Origin: Oxalobacter aliiformigenes
GTDB lineage: Bacteria > Pseudomonadota > Gammaproteobacteria > Burkholderiales > Burkholderiaceae_D
Assembly: GCF_027116575.1 (NCBI RefSeq)
Contig: NZ_CP098252.1
Location: forward strand, 1,240,001-1,304,000
DNA length: 64,000 nt
Direction of reading: 5' to 3'
Both the position numbers and the translations under genes were made by a program. The number at the start of each line of letters is the position of its first letter. Position 1 is the first letter of the stretch. Shown in pieces: positions 8,701-17,028 of the stretch. A model generated the notes under the pieces. That model searched no databases and was not told the origin of the DNA. It worked only from the letters and a program-made list of their open reading frames with translations.

Positions 8701-8895
8701 GGCACCCGCCTGCCGATCCGTGAAACCTATCACGTGATCGAAAACGTACAGGTCACCTTGCAGGATGACGGCGGTCAGGCCATCAGCGTGAAAGTCATGG
8801 ACAAGGATCCGAAACGGGGCCCCCTGATCGCCTGTCTGGATGCCGAAGGCAACTGGGTCAAAGGTATTGTGGATGCCACCCCGCAAGGGTACTAG
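5749..8895 (+). CDS. Tail tip / host specificity protein, gpJ-like
   Basis: 1,048 residues, the size of lambda J, the central tail-tip protein that contacts the receptor. The N-terminal part (IIGYKKGGGSSHTPVEQTDNLHSTAYARVLDLISEGEIVGP) is diagnostic. The middle holds the conserved WVFYDLVLNDRYGLG segment and a fibronectin-like stretch (about residues 620-800). The C-terminal part is Asp/Tyr-rich with short repeats (RTDFFSDDNTSAFFSDDDNSGFF) and is presumably the receptor-facing region. The start ATG overlaps the I copy 2 stop; reading upstream of it is possible but lies inside the I gene and is rejected. Confidence 0.92.
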   Translation: MNIIGYKKGGGSSHTPVEQTDNLHSTAYARVLDLISEGEIVGPANGLQSIYLDETPLANPDGSLNFSGVSVDFRPGTQDQEHIAGFPSVENEIGVGIELTSKQPWIRAFSNLQLSAVRVRLSADGLSKANTSNGDINGYRVEYAIDLSTDNGDYMTVLQTAFDGKTTSKYERTHRIDLPRATSGWSLRVRRLTANANSSTTSDRTSIVSFTEVIDAKLRYPMSAIVGIQVDAAQFQSIPVRGYDMLLKIVKVPSNYDPDKRTYDGDWDGTFKPAWTNNPAWVFYDLVLNDRYGLGHLVSEEQIDKWSLYRIAQYADQMVPDGKGGFEPRFTCNVYIQSRKEAYAVLQDMASIFRGIAYWAGGNITASADMPVDPVYTYTAANVIDGKFTRIGSSRKTRYTVALVSWNDPADFYRAKVEYVSDDEGISRYGVQQLEITAFGCTSQGEAQRRGHWALMTSRLETETISFSVGLDGAIALPGQIVRIADPHRMGRRNAGRIRSASGKVVVLDKAPTVSSGDKLTVILPTGETETQLIARVVDDSVTVNSDWSTMPVENAVWSVDSADLVAPTYRIVSVTEKDGMTYEITAVQHEPGKFDYIDKAVKIESRPESVRELKPVPVTNIDVNESLYVVGIRSFGIRATVSWTSDAHRFECAYRKENGTWTTLNTRDPSIDIYGLDEAVYEFSVIAISSTGMRSEAAVLIHEIVGLKRAPANVPWFVIEGNTLSWGEVSDLDVDGYLIRFHYGHNRNWDDASPLHTGVLTQCPFTPEKLPQGPITLMIKAVDTSGNESAKPAVIETRFGDVLVGNVIETIDFQEQGYPGVVTGAERSDGMLKVMNRTDFFSDDNTSAFFSDDDNSGFFNEIYDGMSYETTVVTPNEAVVGSTMTFDVAMTGDMMKISYRGYGGTKMYGEDNEPVYGDDDALFYPSPGEYTPWPGQVTTQYMPYQFRLDIGGGATRPTVDTCRVVIDVPDIMEPMNDIEIAATGTRLPIRETYHVIENVQVTLQDDGGQAISVKVMDKDPKRGPLIACLDAEGNWVKGIVDATPQGY

Positions 8896-9366
8896 CGTGA
8901 ACCTTGCCGGCAGGTACGGCTTGTTGCCGCAAACCGGCTGTGATGTACAGGTGGGACAGGCCGTTTTACGGGCCGGTACAGGCCGGTGACGGCTCTCCGG
9001 TATACAGGTGACTAACGGACGGCAAGGTGTTACGGAAGGAAGATTTCACGGGGAAACGGCACGGAAAACGGATTGCCCGGATTGTGCAGTCCGTTTGTTC
9101 TGCTGTCGTTGTCCCGTCTGTTACAGAGATCTGTGGAGGAAAAAACGGAACAGGCGACGGAAAAAACACAGGAAAAAGGCCGAAACGGGTTTTCCGGCAA
9201 AAGTTTGTTGGCTGACAGGGGAAACAGACGATAAAATCGTATCCGCCGGACAAATTCTGAAAGGGAAACGGACAAGAGGGCCGGAAAACGTATTGTCACG
9301 AATGCGGTTTTCCGGAGGCGTTCCTGTCCGGAATCACCCGACGGGCCAGCCGGCTTTTAATGGATT

Positions 9367-9408
9367 GAAGGCAGGGAATGATTGCGACCAGATAGCTTCC
9401 CTGCCTTC
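9367..9408. repeat. 12-bp inverted repeat, 18-nt loop
   Basis: GAAGGCAGGGAA and TTCCCTGCCTTC pair perfectly; no T-run follows. Function unknown; possible mRNA 3' end stabiliser for the tail transcript. Confidence 0.55.
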
Positions 9409-9495
9409 TCTCTCATTAAGACAGAAATGAAAACGGCAGCCCGACAGAAGACCGGGTGCCGGAACGGAATCGTCCGGAAGAAAAAATCGTTCAGA

Positions 9496-9529
9496 AGACC
9501 TCACGGAAAAAACCGGCGAGGTCTTTTTT
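9496..9529 (+). terminator. Intrinsic terminator, AGACCTC/GAGGTCT type
   Basis: AGACCTC, 15-nt loop, GAGGTCT and a T-run. Same stem sequence as the terminators at 20242 and 33197 that precede tail-fibre genes, but here no fibre gene follows. Confidence 0.75.
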
Positions 9530-9845
9530 CTTGCCTGTATCGGGAGGGTACCTTGCGCGAATACCCGTCCGGTACGACAGGGCACCAGTATGCCGGAAAC
9601 CGTCCGTCCGGCGGGCTCGCCGTGCGATCGTCCCCTTGCCGGCCGGAAAAAGACACGTAAATAGCGGAACAGGCCCGGCCGGTACAAAAGGAAGACACAT
9701 GCCCGGACACAAAGCGGTACCGGCATCCGGATGGCGTACTCCGGTACCTGCCGAACCGTCACCGGACAAAACCCGCCCGCCAGAAGGAAAGAACGGCATA
9801 AAAAACTTTCCATATGGAAACGGATGTCGTTTCACCTCAATCACA

Positions 9846-9867
9846 AGCCCGCCTTGCGGGCTTTTTT
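9846..9867 (+). terminator. Intrinsic terminator upstream of the lysis module
   Basis: AGCCCGC, CTT loop, GCGGGCT and a T-run, 88 nt before the holin-like start. Confidence 0.8.
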
Positions 9868-9954
9868 CATTGTTGACTGATTAGTTGTCGGAAAACCGTT
9901 TCCTGCCCGTTTGGCGGGACCTGAAAACGTTTTTCCGTTGAAGAGGAGATAGCC

Positions 9955-10293
9955 ATGACCGGATATGAATTGCCGGAAGAACCCGAGGCGCTGCGTGCGG
10001 TTCTGTCCGAGAAACTGCAAAGCGGCGCCAAACGCATGAATGCGCACGATGTGCACATTTCCATACTGAAAGACGAGGTGATCGCCCTGAAGGAAGCGAA
10101 CAAAATGCAGGATGAACGACTGGCCCGGATCGAAAAAAACACCGCGACACTGGTCGAAATCTTCCGGGCGGGGGACGGCACCCTGAAAACCGCCCGATGG
10201 TTCGGGAAGCTGCTGATCTGGATCGGCAGTCTTTCATCCGCACTCTATGCCCTCTGGTATGCCATCGTCAACTGGCCGCACAGGGGAGGCTGA
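9955..10293 (+). CDS. Putative holin / lysis membrane protein
   Basis: 112 residues. Residues about 10-70 are charged and helical (coiled-coil-like: KDEVIALKEANKMQDERLARIEKNTATL). Residues about 83-105 form one hydrophobic segment (FGKLLIWIGSLSSALYALWYAIV). This layout, cytoplasmic coil plus C-terminal membrane anchor, resembles XhlA-type and other small lysis proteins encoded directly before endolysins. GAGGAG lies before the ATG. The SAR endolysin follows by 1 nt. A pinholin role is plausible because SAR endolysins are released by membrane depolarisation; that is inference. Confidence 0.6.
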   Translation: MTGYELPEEPEALRAVLSEKLQSGAKRMNAHDVHISILKDEVIALKEANKMQDERLARIEKNTATLVEIFRAGDGTLKTARWFGKLLIWIGSLSSALYALWYAIVNWPHRGG

Positions 10294-10294
10294 C

Positions 10295-10765
10295 ATGGAC
10301 GACAAAAAAATCCGGCTGGCCGTGGGAGCGCTGGCCGTATCGGCGGCGACGCTGGTCGGCATCGCCACCCACGAAGGCTACCGAAGCGAAGCCTACAAGG
10401 ATACGGTCGGCATACCGACCCTCGGCTTTGGCGAAACCGCCGGTGTAAAAATGGGCGACAAGACCACACCGGAACGGGCACTTGTCCAATTACTTGAGAG
10501 CACCGAAAAACATGCCGACGCCATCCGGCAATGCATACACGTTCCGCTCTACCAGCACGAATTCGACGCCTACATCAGTCTGGCCTACAACATCGGGACA
10601 GGGGCGTTCTGCCGATCCACACTGGTGAAAAAACTCAACGCCAAAGATTACGCCGGAGCTTGCGAAGAAATAAAACGCTTCAACCGTGCCGGTGGGAAAG
10701 TATTGCCTGGCCTGACAAGGCGCAGACAAAAAGAATACCGGTTATGCAAAGGAGAAACGACATGA
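10295..10765 (+). CDS. SAR endolysin (GH24 lysozyme)
   Basis: 156 residues, T4/P21-type muramidase that cleaves peptidoglycan glycan strands. Catalytic triad Glu27, Asp36 and Thr42 in HEGYRSEAYKD-TVGIPTLGFG has the canonical E-x8-D-x5-T spacing. Residues about 8-24 (LAVGALAVSAATLVGIA) are a weakly hydrophobic, Ala/Gly-rich segment: a signal-anchor-release domain, meaning export by the host Sec system and activation on release from the membrane. The start at 10295 is chosen because GGGGAGG precedes it by 6-7 nt. It overlaps the next gene by ATGA. Confidence 0.9.
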   Translation: MDDKKIRLAVGALAVSAATLVGIATHEGYRSEAYKDTVGIPTLGFGETAGVKMGDKTTPERALVQLLESTEKHADAIRQCIHVPLYQHEFDAYISLAYNIGTGAFCRSTLVKKLNAKDYAGACEEIKRFNRAGGKVLPGLTRRRQKEYRLCKGETT

Positions 10766-10929
10766 ATGAAAAAAACGTGAAGAAATCTCTGGCGGACATT
10801 CCACAGGAAAAACGCCAGCGTTGCGAAGTCTGGACACGCGTGATGGGATACCATCGTCCTGTGGACAGTTTCAATCCCGGCAAACAGGCGGAATTTGCCG
10901 AACGCAAACCGTTTGCGGAGCCCAAATGA
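10762..10929 (+). CDS. Stand-alone NrdD-type glycyl-radical peptide
   Basis: 55 residues. The segment CEVWTRVMGYHRPVDSFN (residues 21-38), then GKQAEFAER, reads like the extreme C-terminus of anaerobic ribonucleotide reductase NrdD, where the Gly of RV-x-GY (Gly29 here) carries the glycyl radical. The catalytic barrel of NrdD is absent. Short proteins of this kind are annotated as anaerobic ribonucleoside-triphosphate reductase in some genomes; like YfiD/GrcA, it could act as a replaceable radical domain. It lies inside the lysis operon, overlapping both the endolysin and the Rz gene by ATGA, so it is co-translated. GGAG precedes the ATG. Role inferred, not shown. Confidence 0.65.
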   Translation: MNEKNVKKSLADIPQEKRQRCEVWTRVMGYHRPVDSFNPGKQAEFAERKPFAEPK

Positions 10930-11405
10930 AAAGAACCATCATGATGACGGCCATCGCCCTGATGACCGGCGTTTTGGCCGGGTACTGGTTTTGCCATGCC
11001 CGGTGGGAAGCGGATACGGAAAGGATGAACGCGTCACGGGCCAGGGAAGAAAGCGAAAGGCTGAAAAAAGTCCTTGAAGACAACCGGAACCTGCAGGAAA
11101 TCGTCAGGGGCCTGCAGGCCAGAATGAAAAAGGAAAACGACCATGCCAAACGAGAATATGATGCTTTGCTTGCTCGTCTCCATCGCGGTACTGCAAGGAT
11201 GTCAGTCCCCGTCCGTAAGGATGGCGGACTGTCCTGCACTGGACGTGCCGCCGATGACGCTGGACAAACGCGAGCCGAACTTGACCCGGAGACTGCTGAA
11301 CGAATTCTGGCTGTCGGACGCGACGGAGACGAGGCCATCCGGGAACTGAACCAGTGCATCGACCAGTACCGGGCCGTTGAAAAGGCATGCAAACAAACGG
11401 CCTGA
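10926..11405 (+). CDS. Rz: Rz-like i-spanin
   Basis: 159 residues. An N-terminal membrane anchor (about residues 5-20) is followed by a long charged helix (EADTERMNASRAREESERLKKVLEDNRN), the layout of inner-membrane spanins that join inner and outer membranes in the last step of lysis. An Rz1-type lipoprotein gene is nested in the +1 frame (11143-11349), which is diagnostic. The start at 10926 overlaps the glycyl-radical peptide stop; no better start lies upstream. Confidence 0.82.
   Translation: MKRTIMMTAIALMTGVLAGYWFCHARWEADTERMNASRAREESERLKKVLEDNRNLQEIVRGLQARMKKENDHAKREYDALLARLHRGTARMSVPVRKDGGLSCTGRAADDAGQTRAELDPETAERILAVGRDGDEAIRELNQCIDQYRAVEKACKQTA
11143..11349 (+). CDS. Rz1: Rz1-like o-spanin lipoprotein, nested in Rz
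   Basis: 68 residues, fully inside the Rz gene in another frame. The N-terminal signal (MLCLLVSIAVLQGC) has a lipobox LQGC with Cys20 as the lipidation site. The mature part is short and contains prolines (PALDVPPMTLDKREPN), as in Rz1 proteins, which sit in the outer membrane and pair with Rz. The nested layout is as in lambda. Confidence 0.82.
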   Translation: MPNENMMLCLLVSIAVLQGCQSPSVRMADCPALDVPPMTLDKREPNLTRRLLNEFWLSDATETRPSGN

Positions 11406-12169
11406 ATCGTCCCTGACGGCCGAAAGAAATCCCGTCCGGGATAACGGGCAGACAGACGGCGCCGGATGCCGGTTGTTTGAGAAAACGACAGACCCTCTTC
11501 ACAGGAAGTGCGGTCTTTTTTTATGTAAAAAACCGTCCGTCTGCCTGTTTGTGCAACAAGTCGGACCACACCGCAAAACGATACAGAAAAATCGGCCATG
11601 ACAAGAAACGGGAAAAACCATGTTCGGAAACAATCCATTGAGTACATCATACAGCCTGCCAGTAAAGTGGAACCTGATGGCAAACGGCAGCGACAGATCG
11701 CACAGGACGGTCGGGAATAGTAGACAGACCGTTTTCTGAAAAGCCTGTCGGAAATGCCGGAACTCATGGCAGGAAGTGATGGGACAAGCATGTCCGTTAC
11801 CACAACTCTTTTTTTCTGAAATTACTCTGTTTCCTCGAAAATTTCACATTTTTTTGAGTATTCATTCGGTTCAGTTTTCTGTTTTTGTCTGAAACAAAGG
11901 GAAACAATAAAATTACAGGGTAATCCGGTAAATACTTGTGATTTTAAAAACGACCAGTAACCAATGCAGTTGGAGATACAGTCGATTATTTGTTATTGTC
12001 ATTTTTACGGTATTTGCCGGTGCTGGTCAGTCCACTTTGGATGGAAGTGCTGCATTAAACAATTCCGTAATGATGGTGTAATACATGCCACCATTCGGAG
12101 ATGTAGATAGTCTCTAATGAGGAATGTTGTTACAATTACAAATTTTCCTAAAAAGAGACTGATCTGAAA
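11406..12169. other. Intergenic stretch downstream of the lysis genes
   Basis: No gene recognised. It contains the lysis-operon terminator (11490-11521). From about 11,800 it becomes AT-rich, marking the start of an apparently foreign segment carrying the lipoprotein gene. A 7-bp inverted pair (AGTCTCT / AGAGACT, about 12109 and 12154) flanks a likely promoter region of that gene. Confidence 0.5.
11490..11521 (+). terminator. Intrinsic terminator of the lysis operon
   Basis: AGACC, 17-nt loop, GGTCT and a T-run, 85 nt after the Rz stop. Related in stem sequence to the AGACCTC family. Confidence 0.65.
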
Positions 12170-12637
12170 ATGAGAAGATATTGGCTTCCTGTTATTCTTG
12201 GTTCTATGGTGAGCTTGACTGGCTGTTCTACGATTACTCAAAGTGATACGCAAACAATTGCGGTAACGGCCAGTTATGATGGAAAACCTGTTGAAGCGGA
12301 TTGTAGTTTGACAAATGATAAGGGAACTTACACAGCCAGGACGCCTGCCAATGTCATGGTACACAAATCAGGTGAAGATTTGAGTGTGACATGCAAAAAG
12401 GATGGATTGCCTGATGGTTTGTTGGTTGCAATCTCGAGAGCGGCAGGTTCCATGTGGGGAAATATTATCTTTGGCGGCGGAGTCGGAGCAATTATCGATC
12501 ATAGCAGAGGTAGTGGATATGATTATCCTTACCAGCTAGCCGTAAAAATGGGAGAATCAACCGTAATCGACAAAAGAACTGAATCAGGGCAACAAGCGAA
12601 CGCACATCAGCAAGAATCGGATGCAATATATAATTAA
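12170..12637 (+). CDS. Predicted lipoprotein, probable phage moron
   Basis: 155 residues with a lipoprotein signal (PVILGSMVSLTGC, Cys19). The mature part has a small beta-rich domain (TIAVTASYDGKPVEADCSLTN), a VMVHKSGEDLSVTCKKDG segment, then a glycine-rich hydrophobic GNIIFGGGVGAIIDHSRG and YDYPYQLAVKM. This pattern recurs in small lipoproteins of proteobacteria and their prophages, function unknown. Lower GC and different codon use from the neighbouring phage genes, and its own terminator, suggest an independently acquired cassette, perhaps acting at the envelope (for example superinfection exclusion); that is speculation. Confidence 0.7.
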   Translation: MRRYWLPVILGSMVSLTGCSTITQSDTQTIAVTASYDGKPVEADCSLTNDKGTYTARTPANVMVHKSGEDLSVTCKKDGLPDGLLVAISRAAGSMWGNIIFGGGVGAIIDHSRGSGYDYPYQLAVKMGESTVIDKRTESGQQANAHQQESDAIYN

Positions 12638-12642
12638 AAAAG

Positions 12643-12668
12643 AAAGTCCTCAATTTGAGGACTTTTTT
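12643..12668 (+). terminator. Intrinsic terminator of the lipoprotein gene
   Basis: AAAGTCCTC, short AT loop, GAGGACTTT followed by a T-run; 6 nt after the stop codon. Confidence 0.88.
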
Positions 12669-13798
12669 TTGGGGGTGGTTGCAGATCGGATATTCATTTC
12701 TTCGCTTTTATCTTATCCATTTGCGCAAGTAAATTCTTGAAACGTTTAATCAGGAAGAGGGGGAAGGTGTTTATAAACTCACAGTTCTTCCTGTACGATC
12801 AGTCAGTTCGCAGTACAAGGTTTCTGGATTTTGCCAATAGCTCATGTTTTTGAACTGGTGTAATGGACGGCCGCATGGTCGGGACATGGATGTATGCGCC
12901 GGATCTACGGATGATTGGTGAAATTTTTCTACAACCTATGCATCAAACCTTTCCGTTTCCGGGCTACTCCACACTGAAAAAACATGAAATTCTCTTGCCG
13001 TTTCCGAATGCTGCAAACATGTCTGAACCGGTTTTCGAAACGTCAAGTATGCAACAGATTAACCAGTAAAATTGCTGTTACCGGAAGCTATTTTGCCAAC
13101 CGGTAGTCCGGTTCAGAAAAAAGCGGTATGGATGCGACTGGACAAGGTGGAAAACGGGCATCGAGATCTTTCCCTGAATATCTTCAGAATCCTTCGCCCT
13201 CTGTTTGGTTGGCAAGCGGGCAGGCAAGGTTCGCAAAAAGATTCCGTCTGATTCGTCATCCGGCCTGCCGAAACAGATGTCGCCTGTCTGTCGATGAGTG
13301 CTCATCTGGATGGAAAGGCGGAAAAAATCATGAAGATATATCCCTTTGTCAAAGCGGGCCGGACAGTTTGAACAGGCCGGTGACTTTTCTTTTATAATGC
13401 CCCGGTATCGTTTGACAAAAAGGCTTTTCCGCAGAAACGGTACCTGCGATATTGCCGGAAAACGGAATATGCCCGATGGAGAAAGCAGGCTGCCGGACGG
13501 AACAGGCCCGGCAGGAGCATGGAATCCACGGGTTTGCCTGAAGAAGATCGTTTTCCGGAAGGGTTTTCGCTTCATCGGACAGGTGAAATGGCCGCAGGCG
13601 GGAGCCGGAACATCCGGCGGCATGGTGGTCTGGACAAAGGACAGGTTCGAGAACGCAGGAAGATTTTTTCCATGATGCCGGTTCCGTGCCGCTTGTACAC
13701 GGGAGCCTTTTTCGTGAGGCGGTGTTTCATGCCGAAACGGGCCGTCCATCCGTTACAAGACGGAAAAAAGCTTGCATGTGAAAGGCAGGGGAGTGCGT
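12669..13798. other. Gene-free stretch before the UvrA-like gene
   Basis: About 1.1 kb. I see no reading frame with a credible start and protein-like content. The first 400 bases are AT-rich, continuous with the lipoprotein cassette. The rest returns to local composition. Confidence 0.45.
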
Positions 13799-16408
13799 AT
13801 GGCTGTGCAGCGAGACCGCAATGCCGGAAAAAAAGCGCCCGGACATATCCTGATCCGGGGAGCGCGAGTGCATAATCTGAAAAATATCGACGTGGATGTT
13901 CCGTTGAACCGGATCGTCGCCATTGCCGGGGTATCCGGTTCGGGCAAGTCCTCGCTGGCACTGGGTGTTTTGTATGCCGAAGGTTCGAGGCGTTATCTGG
14001 ACGCACTGTCCACCTATACCAGAAGACGGATGACACAGGCTGCCAGACCGCAGGTGGATGAGGTTCTGTATGTTCCTGCCGCCCTTGCCCTGCACCAGCG
14101 TCCGGGTGTTCCCGGCATCCGCAGTACCTTCGGGACGGGAACGGAACTGCTGGGCAGTCTTCGCCTGATGTTTTCACGGCTGGCGAGCCACCGGTGCCCC
14201 AATGGACATTATCTGGAACCCACGCTGGCCGTTGCGGCGGGGCAGGAACTTGTCTGCCCGAAATGCAGTGCCCGGTTTTATGCCCCTTCCGCCGAAGAGC
14301 TGGCTTTCAACAGCCAGGGCGCCTGCCGTGCCTGCAATGGAACGGGAACGATACGGACAGTCGATCGGTCGACTCTTGTGCCGGATGAATCCCTTTCCAT
14401 CGATGAGGGAGCGGTCGCGCCCTGGAATTCCCTGATGTGGTCGCTGATGACGGATGTCTGCCGCGCGATGGGCGTACGCACGGATATTCCGTTTCGCGAA
14501 CTCACTGAAAAGGAAAAAGACATCGTCTATAACGGGCCGGCGGAAAAAAGGCGCATCCTGTACAAGGCCAAAAGTTCCAATCAGGCCGGAGAACTCGACT
14601 TCACCTATTTCAACGCGGTTTATACCGTTGAAAACGCCCTGGCGAAAGTCAGGGACGAGAAGGGCATGAAACGGGTGGAAAAATTCCTGAAAGAAGACAT
14701 TTGCCCCGACTGTCACGGAACCCGTCTTTCCGATGCGGCAAGAGCGCCGGAACTGGGTGGCGTTTCGCTGGATGAAGCCTGCAAGATGACGCTTGCCCGT
14801 CTGACGGAATGGGTGGCGGGTGTGCCCGGCCTGTTGCCGGAAGAGATGGTTCCGATGGCGGAAAGCATCGTCGATTCGTTTACCGAAACGGCAAGGCGGC
14901 TGCTGGATCTGGGGTTGGGCTATCTGACGCTGGACAGGGCTTCCCAGACGCTTTCCACCGGCGAACGGCAGCGGATGCAGCTGGCCCGTGCCGTCCGCAA
15001 CCGCACCACGGGCGTCCTGTATGTGATGGATGAACCGTCTATCGGGCTGCATCCGGCCAACATCGTCGGGCTGACCGGCGTGATGCGTGATCTGATCGCC
15101 GACGGAAATTCCGTGATACTGGTCGATCACGACACGCAAATTCTCTCGGAGGCGGACTGGCTCATCGAAATGGGGCCGGATGCCGGCGCCGGGGGCGGCC
15201 ATGTCATTGCGCAGGGAAGTATTGCCGATATCGCAGGAAACCGCCATTCCCGGATCGGGCCGTTTCTTTCCGGTGCCGCCGGAGTCCGTACGGAAAGGGA
15301 AAACGCCTCTGGAAACGTGTTTTCCGCCGGGCGTATCCGGCTTTCTACGGCACCGATCCATACCGTCAAACCGGTACAGGCCGATATCCCGAAAGGGAAA
15401 CTGACTGTCGTGACCGGCGTTTCCGGTTCAGGCAAGACGACCCTCGTTCTGGAAAGCCTCGTTCCGGCACTTTCCGCCCTGATCGATGGAAAAAAACTGC
15501 CACCGCATATCCTGTCGGTGGAGGCGGACGGAATCGGACAGGTGAAACTGATCGACGCGACCCCCATCGGCATCAATATCCGTTCCACGGTCGCTACCTA
15601 TGCGAACGTACACGACGAACTGAGAAAAGTGTTCGCCAGAACACCGGAAGCCAGAGAGCGGGGTTATAAGGCCGGGGACTTTTCCTACAATACCGGAAAA
15701 CTGCGTTGCCCGGTCTGTGACGGAACGGGAGCCATCAGTCTCGATGTCCAGTTCCTGCCTGACGTGGACATTCCCTGTCCCCAGTGCCGGGGATCGCGAT
15801 ACGCGAAAGATGCCGGACAAGTGAAATACCGGAACCGGGCAGGCCGGGCGTATTCGCTGCCGGAACTGATGAAAATGGATATCCATACGGCCCTGAAAGC
15901 CTGTCGCGATCTGAAAGCCGTGAGCCAGCGACTGGACGTGCTGCAAAAACTCGGTCTGGGTTATCTGACGCTGGGAGAAGAAACACCGGGGCTTTCCGGC
16001 GGTGAGGCGCAGCGCCTGAAACTGGCCAGTGAAATGGGAAAAGCCCAGTCCGGTTCCGTCTTCGTATTCGACGAGCCCACCATCGGCCTGCATCCCCTGG
16101 ATGTCCAGACACTGCTGGATGTATTTTCGACTCTTATCACAAACGGCGCGACCGTAATCGTGATCGAACATGATCTGGATGTGATACAAAATGCCGACTA
16201 CATCATCGACATGGGGCCGGGAGGCGGTTCGGACGGCGGAAAAATCGTCGCAGCCGGAACGCCTGAAGCGGTTTCGGCCAATCCGGAAAGCGTGACCGGA
16301 AAATACCTCTCGGTCCGACTGGAAAAACAGATGGGGCCGAAAGCGGATGGAGGGACTGTCCGTCCTGCACGAGGAACCGGGAGCGACGAAAATGTCGCCA
16401 ACAGGTGA
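13799..16408 (+). CDS. uvrA: UvrA-family ATPase (UvrA paralogue)
   Basis: 869 residues. UvrA dimers bind damaged DNA in nucleotide excision repair; paralogues (UvrA2, DrrC-type) give tolerance to DNA-binding drugs. Visible: first Walker A GVSGSGKS (44-51), second GVSGSGKTT (about 540), signature stretches LSTGERQRMQLARA and LSGGEAQRLKLA, Walker B VMDEPSIGLHP and VFDEPTIGLHP, and zinc-type Cys pairs (CPKC, CRAC, CPDC, CPVC, CPQC). Between the first Walker A and the first zinc module the sequence is shorter than in housekeeping UvrA, where the UvrB-binding domain lies, so UvrB interaction is doubtful. ATG 13799 is chosen for AGGGGAG upstream; a TTG lies at 13772. It sits alone among accessory genes, unlike a housekeeping uvrA. 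Confidence 0.85.
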   Translation: MAVQRDRNAGKKAPGHILIRGARVHNLKNIDVDVPLNRIVAIAGVSGSGKSSLALGVLYAEGSRRYLDALSTYTRRRMTQAARPQVDEVLYVPAALALHQRPGVPGIRSTFGTGTELLGSLRLMFSRLASHRCPNGHYLEPTLAVAAGQELVCPKCSARFYAPSAEELAFNSQGACRACNGTGTIRTVDRSTLVPDESLSIDEGAVAPWNSLMWSLMTDVCRAMGVRTDIPFRELTEKEKDIVYNGPAEKRRILYKAKSSNQAGELDFTYFNAVYTVENALAKVRDEKGMKRVEKFLKEDICPDCHGTRLSDAARAPELGGVSLDEACKMTLARLTEWVAGVPGLLPEEMVPMAESIVDSFTETARRLLDLGLGYLTLDRASQTLSTGERQRMQLARAVRNRTTGVLYVMDEPSIGLHPANIVGLTGVMRDLIADGNSVILVDHDTQILSEADWLIEMGPDAGAGGGHVIAQGSIADIAGNRHSRIGPFLSGAAGVRTERENASGNVFSAGRIRLSTAPIHTVKPVQADIPKGKLTVVTGVSGSGKTTLVLESLVPALSALIDGKKLPPHILSVEADGIGQVKLIDATPIGINIRSTVATYANVHDELRKVFARTPEARERGYKAGDFSYNTGKLRCPVCDGTGAISLDVQFLPDVDIPCPQCRGSRYAKDAGQVKYRNRAGRAYSLPELMKMDIHTALKACRDLKAVSQRLDVLQKLGLGYLTLGEETPGLSGGEAQRLKLASEMGKAQSGSVFVFDEPTIGLHPLDVQTLLDVFSTLITNGATVIVIEHDLDVIQNADYIIDMGPGGGSDGGKIVAAGTPEAVSANPESVTGKYLSVRLEKQMGPKADGGTVRPARGTGSDENVANR

Positions 16409-16483
16409 CAGACGGGCCGATACAATCCGTCCGCTTTGAACACTTCGCAATTTCAGGTTACCATCGTCATTTCCCGAGCGGAT

Positions 16484-17028
16484 TTGACCACTGAAAAAAC
16501 GGATATTGCGAATACATCCGAACCCGTACCGTCCGGCGAACGGCACTTTCCGGAAAAAACCGTTCCGAACCGCCGGGAGTTGGCGGGTGGCTTGCCTTGC
16601 TGATCGTCATCCTGATTCTGGTGCGGCCGGTTCTGGAGGCAATATTCCAGTCCGCCGTTTTCAACCGGCAATGGCAGGAAAATCCTTCCATCTTGCATGA
16701 CATCATCTGGAATCGGCACCGGCAGATCGTCTGGATCGTCTGTTTCATCATGTCGGCTCTGAGTGTTTCGGCCGGAGTGGTCTTCTGGAAAATCCGCCGG
16801 TCCGCCGCCGTCAGGTATGCCACTGCCGTCCCGTGGATTACCTCGCCCGGTTATTATGCCGTCATCATGTTCGCGTGGCTGCTTTTCAGCCATCCGGTAC
16901 TGGCCATCGCTTTCGTCGTGCAGAGTAGGGAAAACCTGCTTATCTCCTTTATCGCGCCATTGTTCTGGACAACCTGTCTCCATGACTCGAAACGTGTCAG
17001 CGACACCTGCTGGTACCATGAATTCTGA
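16484..17028 (+). pseudogene. DUF2569-like membrane protein, frameshifted in an A-run
   Basis: Downstream of the run A6 (16554-16559) the frame encodes NRSEPPGVGGWLALLIVILILVRP and further hydrophobic segments to WYHEF, clearly a DUF2569-type protein (P-x-GVGGWL start, four membrane segments). No start codon precedes this motif in that frame. The N-terminal part (TTEKTDIANTSEPVPSGERHFPEK, TTG start at 16484) is in the neighbouring frame. One extra A in the run would join them. So it is a one-base deletion, a slippage site or a sequencing under-call. Three related genes follow within 2.3 kb. Confidence 0.65.

Larger units (their letters stand above)
8896..9954. other. Non-coding stretch after J with three hairpins
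   Basis: About 1.06 kb where a lambda-like phage normally carries tail-fibre or superinfection genes. No reading frame here has a convincing start, composition or motif. It holds a perfect 12-bp inverted repeat (9367-9408) and two intrinsic terminators (9496-9529 and 9846-9867). The first terminator belongs to the same AGACCTC/GAGGTCT family as those preceding the tail-fibre genes at 20286 and 33243, so this may be where a fibre cassette was lost. Confidence 0.5.

Noticed and set aside
9008..9430. Open frame after J that could encode a 140-residue Cys/Arg-rich protein
   Set aside because: No ribosome site, basic low-complexity composition typical of out-of-frame reading in this GC-rich DNA, and overlapping hairpins.
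13078..13749. 223-residue open frame on the minus strand
   Set aside because: Composition is unlike a protein, no start signal, and no motif.
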